From Phalacrocorax aristotelis (Eukaryota; Chordata; Aves; Suliformes; Phalacrocoracidae), in assembly GCF_949628215.1 (NCBI RefSeq), contig NC_134276.1, forward strand, positions 135,656,125-135,720,124: a stretch of 64,000 nt of DNA, given 5' to 3'. A program made the position numbers and the translations under genes. Below the pieces are notes generated by a model. It worked only from the letters and a program-made list of their open reading frames with translations, was not told where the DNA came from and did not search any database. Below, piece after piece: positions 11,101 to 23,700 of this stretch; position 1 is the first letter of the stretch, and every line of letters begins with the position of its first letter.

Positions 11101-14100
11101 CAAAAAAAGGCTAGGTCAGATGCCATTCCAACCTTGGACCATCACAAATCGAGAGTGATTTGCAATCATACACATGGGATTATAAACACTTCTAACAGGA
11201 GCAGCAAAGGCGGATAAGACATGACAGGCATTCAGAGAGCATTCTCTAACTCCAATGTATCACTTGGCCTGAAAAAATAGGTATTTCTTGTCAGTCCCAA
11301 ATGATTTAATGTCAGTGTTTTCCACGTGTTCTTTTTTACCTGATACCTATCCTCAGTCAGACTCCAGGCTGCATTGTCATTACAGATTTGAAAAGTCACC
11401 CATAGCCACCCACATCTTTCATGTTGTATGCACACCTTAAAGAAAAGACTGTGATCTTGTCTCCTGGTTTCACCTGGCTAAAGGCACCTACATTGGCTCA
11501 AGTCAGCTCTTTCTCTATAGACATTAGCTGTATCTAGCAGCTTTTATAACCTTTGAACAGAAAAAGTACTGCCACACAGAATGAGGCTTGCAAGCACACA
11601 GTTTGGCTCCACACGGTATTTAAAAAATATTAGTTTAAACTACCCTGCAAACATCTTAAAGCTTTTCTGTACAACTCTGCCTATATGTGTTTAGTCTATT
11701 TTAACCACCTCTCCAGAGGATAAGGCCTCCAAGCCTTCTGTCTTCATGTCTTTTTGGAACAAACTCCAAAAATATGTAATTATTTTAACATGCATAAGTT
11801 CAGTCATGGACTATACTAAGCATGTTTCCTGGTCATCTTTGCTTTCCTGGTATGTTTTGTACATGAGCTACATTCAAAAGTCCTTGGATTACTGACAAGC
11901 TATATGAAATCCAGCTATTTTGCTGGGTATTGAATAACTCTATTACGCTCTGCAGGATTGCTCATGCCATACAAAATAAGAGTTACTATATTTTTGTGTG
12001 TGATATTAAACCAAGAATGGTTTTGATATGGTACTCAAGCCACTGTTGCTAGAAGTCAGTGATGGCAGCTCAAGCTAGCGTGCTACATACTCATATGACA
12101 TTCTTGGGATTGAGTTCTGCAGGGGAGAACTGTCAGAAAAAGAGGAATGAAAATAAGCTTCTAAGGGTAAAATTGTCCTCAGATGCACTGCTCTGGGCTC
12201 CAGTGGCCAAGCAGGAACAATCCCTTCTGCAAGAGGTGGAATTTGAGGTAAAAATTTTATAATCCAAAACAGTTTACAATAAGAAAATTAAGACAGCGTT
12301 CATAAACATTTGGAAAAAAATTACTGGATAGCAAGCTCTAAACCACAAAAGACAAACATTTTCATGAACATCACTAAACAAACAATTTAAATTTTTGTAT
12401 ATGAGTTATCAGTTTTATACAGAGTAGAATCCTACCAATGGCCCAAAGGGTTGGCTAGAAAAGGCTGCACCGAATCAGTATGTGTGTGGGATAACCCAGA
12501 AAGAGGAACAGGAATGTCTTAATTCTTACAGCAGTTCAAATGTGACAGGCTTCATCTGAAAGCTCAAAGTGTATTAGAAGACAGTACAGCTCCTACTGTT
12601 ACCTGAAATATATGAATCAACTATGTATGGAGTTGTTTTAAATGTATTCATATTTGCAGTTGCATCTAAACAAAAAAGATGTACGGTCAAGTCTTCCTCT
12701 AGCATCACAGCATTCATTCTTAATTTTAAGGTAGACTGCCAGAGGGTAGATGTGGTATGACCAGTCAGTCCTGCCGTACAACCAAATGGCAGTAACTATA
12801 GGGAAACACAGGCAAACACTGCAGCCTGTGGGACAGGGCTGAGTTTTGTCAAGTTGCTGCCTGTTTCTTATATCAGAAACCATGCTGGCACCCTTTATGA
12901 ACCTGTGTGAAGTAAAGGCACTTGTAACCCTGTTTCAAGGATTTTTCTGACATCCGTTTGGGCTGACATCTGAAAAACTTCCCCTGCCTTAGCAAGAGCG
13001 ACTGCTGCAGTGAAGCATGACTGATCCTTGTCATTAGGATGCCACCTCAGAGCAGCTCTGACAGCAAAGGCTGCTCCAGCAAAGACAAATAAAGAGCAAA
13101 ATATGCAGTGTGATGGCAGCCGGGGGAAGTAAACTAGACCTAAAGTACTGGTAGAAAACTGTAAATAAGCTTGCAAGGTGAATGAGCTTGCAACTTCTGA
13201 GCTACAGCTATAACATGCTTTGTGAAAAGCTATGCTGACATGGGAACAGAAGAGCAACACCTCTAATGTAAAACACAAAGCTACAGAAGTAAAATGCCTC
13301 TTGCAGAAGTGAATGACAGTGGGGGCTGTTTAAAAACAGGGCAAGAAGAAAACCCCAGGCCACCCCTTCCTTTTGTCGTATGTAGAAAGACCCGTTAAAG
13401 CATTCTATAAATATAAGACTGACTAATGTGAAAAATTAGTACTTTCAAGGGTCTGAGAGATTTGGGGGGGGGGTATGCTTGTGAATTATTGCTACTTCTT
13501 GATGGTACAGTACCTGCTATAAATAAAACCACAAGCTGTAGGAGGCAGCATAAACAGATGCACTCTCACATCCTCATGACTAAACCATAGCCCTCACCAA
13601 AATGCAATTCTGTGACCACAGAAGAGCAAGCTACACACCCACTGTAGCAAGATGATTTATGGAGGCCTAGAGAGTTCAAAAGACTCTTAATGGCTTATCT
13701 GTGGTTTTGGGAAATTCCAGATATGGTGAAGCCAAACCGCACCATGAATATTTAGTATCTGTGCATCCTGTCTGTTGTCACTTTTTGGACCACAACCTTT
13801 TTTTTTCCTCTCTGCCTGCACTGGACAGAATTGCCTCATCCTTAGGACAGCTGCTGGTGCTAATTCAGTCCCTCACTGAAAACATGACCAAATGGCTGCA
13901 AAAGGCAGGTAGCAGAGATAAACCTTTATCTGTAATGAAAGACATGATACATCTACACTTGAGGACAGTGGAGCAATTCACTCTTTTCCAGCCTCCAATC
14001 CTATATACGTAGGTGCATTCAACGCTAATCAAATAAAGGCTCAGACACATACGATTCACGTGCTGTGCTGCTAAACTGCTCCTTCCTTGTCCTGTCAGAA

Positions 14101-16540
14101 GCAAGGCCGGGCAAACTCACACTCAAATGAGCAGTGGTGAGGCAAGACAGCCATTGCTGACCCCAGCACTCGCTACTCTCAGGAGACCTGACCTGCTAAG
14201 GCACAGGGTCTCGCTGTCATGGTATCACTGCTCCAACTTTCAGTACTAAGTTGGAGGGTCTGTGTTGCCTCCCACTGTGCAGTGTACACATGCAGTATCT
14301 CTGTAGAGGAGGTGCCAAGAGGTGGGAGATGGTCTTCAGGGTAACACAGTGGCATATTGGATAGTAAATGCAGATGAATTCTAATTCAGGTAATACAGAG
14401 TTCAGCTACTTCTTACTGTCCTGCTCAAACACTAAATAGAATGGGTTTACCCACTTTGTTTCTTCAAAAATTATTTTACACCATTTTTAATTTATAATTG
14501 TATTATCATGGTAAGGGCTTGAGCCCTGGCTTCAAATATAAAGGAGACAGCAATGCAACAGCTGTGTTGGTTCTCTGCATTTGTTCCAGATGAAGGAAGT
14601 GTTCTCTCATGTTCTAAAAAAGCTTCCAGACTTATACCCCAAGCCTAGGGCACCACCATATGGAAAGTAAAAAGCTTGTTTCAAAGAAACAGTAAACTCA
14701 TGCTCTCAATGATGGCAAATTGTCAGACAGAAGTATCGCAAATCAGAGAGGGAAAGTCCAGGTGCAAAATCCATTCTGCCAGTTCTGAAGGAGCTGTGGC
14801 TCCTCTGCTTCACACTAATCGGGGGACTGATAGAATTATGCAGATGGCCCTGCCATCTTGGAGAAAATTTCAACATAATAATAAAGAGTCAACATTTTCA
14901 TGGGAACAAGATATTACAATTAAACAAATAAAACAAAGTCTTTCACTGAAAATCCACACTTCTCCACAAAACAACTACGAAAAATTTTCATAAAGCTATC
15001 AGTGGTTTCACTGTGAAGGAATTAATGCATGAGTCTACACAGAACCTAAAAATTTAGACCTGTGCATGAACAAGGCTGCCATGTGGAAAATATTTCTATA
15101 TAGACTACTTTAATTAGCATGAAGTGAAGTTAAACAAGCATAACTCCACATGTATAATTCTTTTATGCCACTATAAAACTTAATCTGATTTAGATTCAGT
15201 CACTTCCAAACCTCTATAAGCTAACCTGGGGAAAAGGCAGTCAAACCAAAATAAGAATGCTCACATTGAGAATCAAGCCACTTTATTGAAAGGAAATCAA
15301 ATTTGGACCTTCTTATATAGCAGATCTTTTGTTAGAGGCTGCGAGGTGCCCGGTATCCTGAAGTCCCACAGATTCCCTTGATCAGAGCTTTGATAACAGA
15401 AACAAAGTTTGTGTAAACCAGAACATTGATTTCTGTGATGTAACAAGATAGGGAGCTTTGAGAACAGTGATGCATTTGTCACATTTACCTCTCAATTTAA
15501 CAAAGCTCCCTATGAACCACTGTGCATTATTCATCAGGTCTGCCACAGCACTATGGGTGCTTGATTGTATTACATACCTAAAACACACCCACTTTTCACT
15601 GGTAAGACCTTTGAGAATGTCTCATTCTTAGTGGGAGGTGTGAAACAAGCGAATTTTTTTTAAATGAATAGTTTATTCACCAAAACAATAACATCAGCCA
15701 ACCGGTAACTATAGATTTGACCTAAATTTACCAGGTAGCTTTGAACCTGTTTTCAGATGAGGGAGAGAGAAGAGGATGTTATTATACATACCTGCTTTAG
15801 CATTCTGAAAAGAATATGTTTCAGTTCTTCAAGCTAGATTTACACCAACAGTAATTATAGACGTTAAGGTGGTGATTACTCAACACCACTAGAAAATTCA
15901 GAAAGCTGAGCGCTCTTTGATGGAGTTTGCAATGTTCTGGTATATAGTGGTGATATATGTCCTGTATGAACTGACATTACTTTTATTTCTGGATGGAAAC
16001 ATAGTTTCTTACAAAGCCTAAGTGACAGAGGGAAAACAACCATTCCATTTACATTATTTTGCATTTAAAAGAGAAAACTTCATAACAGTGTCTTTGGAAG
16101 AAGACCAATAAATTTTGATGGAAACCAGAATCTAAGCTCCTTTGTACAGCTATGTATGTTTAATAACTAAAGTGATGTTGGAAGACTTCCTTCAGGGTAA
16201 ATATTCCCCTTTAGAAGAGCCATCATTTAGCTTTTTTCACGACACTGATTTTTAGCCTTGCATCCTACATGGCTAACACACCTAATTTTGGCATTGTACA
16301 ATGCTGAAGGCCTGCAATTTGTTCTGAAATCATCAGGGATTCAACTACATGAAAGACTGAAACCTAATGAATATAACTGACTGCAATTAGCCTTTTGCAG
16401 GTCAGCATGCCCTCCAAATTTAAACATACACAAGGGTCATGCTAACTGGAGGGACATTGAGTGAACATTGAATCCACTCTTCACACAGAACAGTAAAAAT
16501 ACTCCTTTAATGTGCATTTATACCTTTTTTTATAAGCATC
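8179..16540. other. Gene-poor non-coding stretch downstream of STYK1
   Basis: No exon with a known product was found on either strand, including for MAGOHB, the next gene in the human locus. There is a poly(G) run at 13464-13473 and otherwise no recognisable element. Confidence 0.45.
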
Positions 16541-16546
16541 TTTATT
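16541..16546 (-). terminator. Candidate poly(A) signal for STYK1
   Basis: This is the first AATAAA I find on the minus strand downstream of the STYK1 stop, about 1.05 kb from it. An ATTAAA follows at 16511-16506. If it is used, the 3' UTR would contain the whole GC-rich repeat at about 16.6-17.3 kb. Use is inferred only. Confidence 0.35.
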
Positions 16547-16589
16547 GCTTAAAGTGCCAAAATAATTAAAGAAAAATATTTAAAGCACT

Positions 16590-17325
16590 GTCACTGGGGA
16601 TTGTGGTCATCACATGTTGTCTCTGCTGCTCCTTCCTCCTCACGCTCTTCCCCAGCTCCAGCGTGGGGTCCCTCTCACAGGAGACAGTTCTCCATGAACT
16701 CCTCCAACATGAGTCCTTCCCATGGGCTATTGTTCTTCACACACTGCTCCAGCGTGGGTCCTTTCCACATGGTGCAGTCCTTCAGGAACACACTACTCCA
16801 TTGTGGGCCCCCCGTGGAGTCACTAGTACTGCCAGCAATCCTGCTCCAGTGCAGGTTCTCCACAGGGTCACAGCCTCCTTCACGCGCATCCACCTGCTCT
16901 GGTGTGGGGTCCTCCATGGGCTGCAGGTGGCTATCTGCTCTAACATGGACCTTGATGGGCTGCAGGGGGACAGCCTGCCTCATCATGGTCTTCACCACAG
17001 GCTGCAGGAGAATCTCTGCTCTGGCATCTGGAGCACCTCCTCCCCCTCCTTCTTCACTGACCTAGGTGTCTGTAGAGTTGTTTCTTCTCACATATTCTCA
17101 CTCCTCTCTTCCAGCTGCTGTTGCACAGTATTTTTTACCCTTTTTAAAATGTTATCACAGCTATGACCATTGCTGATGGCCTCAGCCTCGGTCAGTGGCA
17201 GGTCGATCTTGGAGCTGGCTGGCAGTGGCTTTACTGGACATGGGGGAAGCTTCTGGCATGTCACAGAAGCCACCCCTGTAGCCCCCCCACTACCAAAACC
17301 TTCTATGCAAACCCAATACATTCCT
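16590..17325. repeat. GC-rich interspersed repeat with imperfect internal subrepeats
   Basis: About 735 bases, clearly richer in GC than the flanks. They contain repeated, diverged units such as CTCCAGCGTGGGGTCC / CTCCAGCGTGGGTCC, with CTGCTCTGGTGTGGGGTCC and ATGGGCTGCAGG further on. I recognise the general text as a multi-copy bird repeat, probably linked to endogenous retroviruses, but I cannot assign a family from sequence alone. Open frames on both strands here look like by-products of base composition and give no known protein. The element starts about 270 bases downstream of the STYK1 stop. Confidence 0.6.
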
Positions 17326-17594
17326 TTAACTGAAGTTTCTCGTTACATTTTCTACAGCTTCCTAAACCCACTTTGCTCCCAAATCAACATTGCCAGTGAT
17401 ATCAACAGGTTGATTAAATAATAATAATGATAATAGTTTGTTGTTTCAGGCATGGAGGAGAGATCTGATATACATAACATGTTTGAAAAACAAAGGGATC
17501 CCTCCCAACACACACACCTCATTCTGAGCTTGCAAAGTGTCTCGAAAGGGCAAGCTCAAAAGACTTTTCCTTTACCGTTCTGTGAAAGGGTCCT

Positions 17595-17799
17595 TCAGAG
17601 TATAGTGTATTCACTCACTAGACTGTGCACGTGAACACCAGCAACACTAGCATAGAGTTCAGGCACCACTAGCTCAGGCACCTGCAGTACTGCATGGTCA
17701 TTGCTGGTCTTCATAGCTCTTTGGAGGGACTGGATTAGGTCTGCTGGAGAAGGCCGGTTAGCTGCATTCCACTGCCAGCAGGACTTCATGATGCCATAC
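17595..17799 (-). CDS. STYK1: STYK1 coding exon 9 (terminal coding exon, stop TGA)
   Basis: 205 bases with a CTCCATCTTACAG acceptor. It encodes YGIMKSCWQW, NRPSP, VLQVPELVVPELYASVAG and a final EYTIL before TGA at 17597-17595. This is the typical STYK1 C-terminus. Confidence 0.96.
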
Positions 17800-20700
17800 C
17801 TGTAAGATGGAGAAGTAAGGAGGTGCTGGGAATGAAAAGCACCAAGACTAATTTTTACTACCATCAAGTCATCTCATATTTAAAATGTCGAGACCTCTTT
17901 TTCTGCTTCATATAAAGTTCTTTCAATGACCCTTTGAAATTTGCAACCACATAATAATTTGTGGGGACAAAGGCTTGCAGTTGTTTGTGAAGATGTCAAC
18001 TGTAAGTATGGGAAAGGGAAAAAGATTGGTGTTAGCTTTTGAAACAGCAACTGAGATTCCTTATGGAAGAAAAAGCCTCTGAATATTAAAAGAAATTATG
18101 TCTTCACAAGAGGAAATACAATGCCTTAGATCTTCCCTGTGGATGCTTTGTTCACTTCAGGGAGAATCCCACAACTTAGAGGAGAAAGATTACTCCAGAA
18201 CAGTCCTGCACCTTGCAGGGAAGCAGTGGAGCAACAAAATGCAAGGGCAGACATGGAAACAGAAACGAGCAATTTTCAAAAGCAGGAAAGAGTGGTTTTG
18301 GCAATCAAGGTTTCAGGCAGCAGAATCCAGTAAGGAGATGTGGCAGACGTGAGAACAAGTCTCCTTGGCTAACAGGTTACTGTTCTATATAGTCTAGACT
18401 CAGAGATCTTCTTTAAAATCTAGTGTTGTATGTCTCACTTCCATTTAGCCCTGCAGTTCTCAAGTTCAATTGTCCATAAAGCGAGTGGCTTACATGGTTT
18501 GCTGGCAGCTTGAGGGCTGCTTCATAATGTTCTTTCTCTGCAGGTGTGATAAGATATCAGAAGGTGGCACCTCAGGATATGGTGGAGCACCTGGAAGGGC
18601 AAAAGGAATTAAGGTAATGGTTGCAGCTAGCAGCTTCTTTATAAGCATGCCTTCCCTACCAAAATCCATTTTTTTCCTACCACAATTCACACAGACAGAA
18701 AGCCTAAAAGGAATTGTCAAGACTTTGCATGTTGGAAAAAACAGGATGTTAATTTAATTGGTCCAACTTTACATTCTGAAATTTGAGATTTTGGGGTCTT
18801 GTTAATTTGCTGCTTCCTTACATATTTTTTTTATTATCATTAAATCTTCTTACCTAATGTAATCATTTCATATAGCAGAATTCCAAAAGACCATCTGCAA
18901 GGAAAGAAAACAAAGCCATGTTAAGTTTCCTTTCTAGGTTGCTAGCTTAAATACAGATAAATGACTAGGCATGACCCGCAGAAAAGAGAAGAGAAGGTAT
19001 GAGCTATAAAGTGGAGCATTATGCTGAGAATAGATATGCCCTACTGTGAACTTCAGGACATGGCATGATACAGAAAGGAGTGAAAGAGACAGGCCTGACA
19101 GACAGATGAACTTCTGGTCCAAAAATTAAATCATACATGTCTGCCTTGATGCTGGGGCTTTTCTTCAGGAGCTGCTCTGGAGCCTGCCACTTGACTGGCA
19201 CAATCTGTGTGACTGAGTTGGCACCATATGTGTGAGTTTCATAGGCCAGACCCAAACCACAGAGCTTAGCAGTGAAGTTGTGATGAAGGAGGACATTCCT
19301 GGCAGCAATGTCACCATGGAACAACTTCTTCTGTTCAAGGTAAGCCTGGAAATTTGGAAAAGAAAGAGACCATAATTTTAAAAGGAATTTTAATTGACAT
19401 AAATTTTCATTTAGTTTATGCCTGTCTTCACGCTGTGGAATAGAGGTGTATGGTCACCAAAATAATGCAAGCATATTTGGCTCAGTTTTAACAAAGCACA
19501 TCCTCCATGCATAGTCCAAGAAGACTTAGGCCACCATGTAGACTTGTGTTGCAATCAAGCAAGAAAGGAAAAATGCAGTGAATATGAGCAGACTTACCAG
19601 AGCTGCTGCAACTTGCTCTCCAATTTCATATACTTGCCTCTCAGTGAGGTCATAGGGGATGCCATCCATTGTCATGACATCCTAGAAACAAAAGAACAGT
19701 CCTTGGATCAAACAAATGCCTTAGCTGTAGGGTACTGGGGAACATTTCCTTCTAATCTAATAAAATGAGTACTGTCTAATCTTACGCTCCACCAGCTAAT
19801 TTCACAACTGGTCATAAATTGAAATATAAGGGTACATGGATGGGTGATGTGGATAGATGGATGGTGTGCTGGGTAAGACAAGTACACTAGAGAAAAAATG
19901 GTGGGTAAACTGAAGGGTGGAGAAGAAATAAATAGGTAAGACAGAATGGGCAGAATCACAATCCACACAGATGAATGGAAGATCCATCATACATTAGAAC
20001 CATGAGTAGAAAAGCACATTTATAACATATAAATGGTTATCTGGTATGAGACTAGCAGTCCACCTCCCTTACTACTCTGCCTGTAACAGTGACACTAGGT
20101 GCTACCCCGATGAGAAAAAGGTAAGCACACAATGCTTTTCCTGTGTAGTTTTCCAGCCCCCAACTATTTTCAACTTAAGGACTTCCTGAGATCATTACAG
20201 TTTCAACATGTTCAGTAACCTTTGAAAGGTTATGTTCGATGGACGTATTCACTCTTGTCTTGAACCCATGTAAAGTTTCAAAATCCATAGCAGTCAATGG
20301 CAAGGAATTCCCTTAGTCAACTCCCCACTTCATGAAGAACCACCTCCATTTGTTTTGAACATGGCACTTACTAGCTTTATTTGCTACCACCTTGACCTTC
20401 TGCTGAACAAGAAAACGAACAATCTCTCTGAACTTAGTGTTACAGATGTAGGAGAATGATGGATTTATATAGTGACATGGCAGAGTTTTGTTTCTATGCC
20501 TTTCTTAATAATGGCTAATATTTGTTTTCTTTTTTGGCTTGAGTTAACATTTTCATCAGACTGTATATTTTTGTACAATCAGTCCAATGATTTCAGTCCT
20601 CATCAGCAATGGGCAGCTATGAGGCCATCATTACACATGTGAAGCTAGGATAGCTTTTCTACATGAGCATCGTTTCATTTTTAACTATACTGAATTTCAT

Positions 20701-23700
20701 CTGTTCTTTTGATTGGCCAGTCTCTCAATCTTGGAAAATCCTTCTGCAATTCCTCAAGGCCAGTACTTGCCTTTACTGGCTGGTATCATTGGCAATCTTC
20801 ATCACCTCACTGCCATCCCATTTTCTAGGTTATTGATACATGCAATGAATAGCACCAGGTCCTAGCATATATACCAGCAGAACTCCGTGGGTGACCTCCC
20901 TCCATTCAAGTACCAACCTTCCACTTTTATGCTGTTTCCCATCTTTTAATCAATTAGTTGTCAGTCATTGACCTTCTCCCTGGTGTCATAACTGCTCTGT
21001 TTTCTTAAAAGCATCTGGAGTGGGACATTATTTAAAACTTTTTAGAAATTCAGGTAACTTTATCAATTCTCATTCCAATGGTCTGCAAAGTAGGACTTCA
21101 CTTTACAAAAGTATGTCAACCTCTCCAAACTATATCATATCAGTCAAGATATCCACTAATTCTATTCCAGTTTAGATTTGTGTGGAACTTCTTTGGGGGA
21201 TGGAAATAGTTTAGACTGATATAGGTAGATGCATAGAGAGATGAAAAGAATCATCTGTGACTTATGGACAGACATGTACCTAAGGAATTTAAGATATTCT
21301 ATCATCACTTCTTTTGACTCACCTTCCGACATGTCCATAGAAATGTCAACAGGTCACCAAGAGACACATCTTCCATGATCACATAAAGTGGGAGCTGGTC
21401 TACACAGCATCCAACCAGATCAACCAGGTTCTCATGATGGCCAAGATTTTGATGGAATTTAATCCTTCCCAGGAAATCTTTTACTTCCTGGGAACTAGCC
21501 AGGTCTGAAAGAACAAAAAAAAACCCACCAAAAAAAAAACCCAAACCAAAAAACAAACAGAAAAAAACCAAATGGCAGCAGCAAGAAACAGGGTGAGTAG
21601 CTTTTAAAATCAACATGAAAGGCAATCTTTAGTGCTACCAAGACACTCCTACCAAAACACCACTCTGACTAGCTAACACGATACTTAACGCAGCTTGTTC
21701 TTGCCCAGTCATGACTGCAAAGTTCTGCCCAGCATCATGTCTTTGACACAGAGATCTGTACCAAACTGGATCCTGGCCATGTGCCTTACCTTGTAAGGCT
21801 TTCAATACTACAGTCTTAGACTCCCCGGGGTTCCCAGTTTCCAACTGTGCTCTGTAGATGCTTCCATAGCGGCCATTCTTTATCAGCTGCAAGGTGCCTG
21901 GTAAGAGTTTCTCTCGCGGTATCTCCAGTTCTTTCAGAGTCAGGGATGCAGAATTTAGCAGGCTTTCCACAGATGTCTCACTCAGTTGGATATATAGGTT
22001 CTCTGTTAAGCTGGATTCCTGCTGATTCTTGTCATTCACTGACAAAAACAAATACACATGATGCATAAAAGCAGACAGATGAACTCTTGTAGTAGGTAGC
22101 AATGTCTGTCCTTCTACCCTCTTTGATTTTTGCTCCATACTGTTTTGGAAATCAGAACAAAGTAAGGAACTGTTATTGTATCTTATTTGAAAAGGTAAAG
22201 GAATTTATCTCCCACTCAATGAAAAGGCAGACTGAGTCTGGATATCTGTACTGTATTTAACTATGTAAACTTTCTAGATAACATGCACTTGTACATAATT
22301 CCCATGTGCTGAAGCAATGACCATTTTCTTTTATCACCAGCTACCAGTTATGAAACTGACATGCACAGGGTGTTCCCACAAAGGCCCCATCTTTGTTCTT
22401 AATTATCTCCCTTCAGCTTATATATAAGCTGAAGACGCTTTTTCCTCTACAATCCCAAAATCAGTTCAGAACTGGATTTTCATTTCCACACTGCAAAATA
22501 TGTTTGCAGTATTGACAAACCTCTCCCTACCCCCTTACCAGTCCCTGTTCTATTTCTTCTTGTCCCCATAGGAAATGGGAGGCAGCAGCTTGAAATTAAA
22601 TTTCTTAAATGACAGTATATCAAATAGATTAATTAGGTATGGCCTACATCAAAATGACTGTCATTCATAAATACTCCAGAGAAACTCTCCTTGCAGTAAC
22701 ATCAAGAAGGCTGTTACATAAATATACTTTGCAGCTTTCTAGCGATGTCACCACAGTACATTAATCAGCCTATATGGTATGTTACTTCAGGTTTTCTCAG
22801 ATCTATCTATACCACAGATTCCACAATTACTACTGCAAGTGGGGTAAATCAGGGTTCCCAGTTTTTCTAATGTTCACTAGATTGCTGAAAACCAGTCAGG
22901 CTCTCCATAAATGCTATTGCCTGACAGCTCAAGCAATGGGGAAATAGGATTGACTTCTGGCCACTGAAACCAACACCCTCTTCTCTGGTTGAAACATGTT
23001 TTTTTTTACCTCGGTCTCCAGGTGATGACAGTTGCTCCCGCTTTGCTCGCAAGCCTCGACAGTGGAGCCAAAGGATCACAGTTAGCATGATGACAAAAAA
23101 TCCCACAAGGAGAGCTGGGACAACAATCACTTCAGTCTGATATTCACGCACAACTATCAGCAGAAAAAGCAAATGGGAAGCCAAGGAATAAGCAGCACTG
23201 CCTGATGCACATTGGCTCTGTATAACAAAGTAGTAATAACCAATTTCAGTAACTTTCAGTCCCAAAAGCATGCGTATCTATCCTCTACTCCTTGGAATAG
23301 CAACTGAATACTGTTCATGCTGCCACCCTATTTTTCAAAGGTGCTGAGTTTCTAAACTGCATGAAACCACTGGGACTCCACACCTAAGGTCACTCATTTA
23401 GATGCCTTAATACAAAGGCTGTATATGACACACTGTAGCCATGTGTGTCATCCACCAGTGAAACAGAGCAAGCCCTGGCAGAGGGATAGGAGGGAAATGC
23501 GAAGGGCTGGATATTACTGTGCCATCACAAATACAAATGCAATTACAGGTTCAGCTCCTTCCCTTAAAATTATAGGGTACATTTTAAAGAAAACAGGGTG
23601 TGGTCACCTGGTTTGGATTTGACTAGAAGACATTGCAATTAACAAGGATGTTGCAGCCAGCTAACTCTCTTAGGTCCCCAGATTTGGAGGTGGTGCTATT

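Noticed and set aside
13701-14012. 103-codon plus-strand frame with helical-looking text
   Set aside because: No known similarity, no clear splice sites or promoter, and an overlapping minus-strand frame of similar length.
1-16540. Search for MAGOHB or C-type lectin (KLR) exons expected next to STYK1 from the human map
   Set aside because: No segment translates to recognisable MAGOH or C-type lectin text. These genes, if linked, lie outside the window.
16601-17166. Open frames of 150-190 codons in the GC-rich repeat
   Set aside because: Two overlapping plus-strand frames and one minus-strand frame cover the same repeat units. The peptides show only subrepeat periodicity and no domain.
19802-19990. 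TGGATGG-like run suspected as a tandem satellite
   Set aside because: Only a few imperfect units are present. It is not long or regular enough to call an array.
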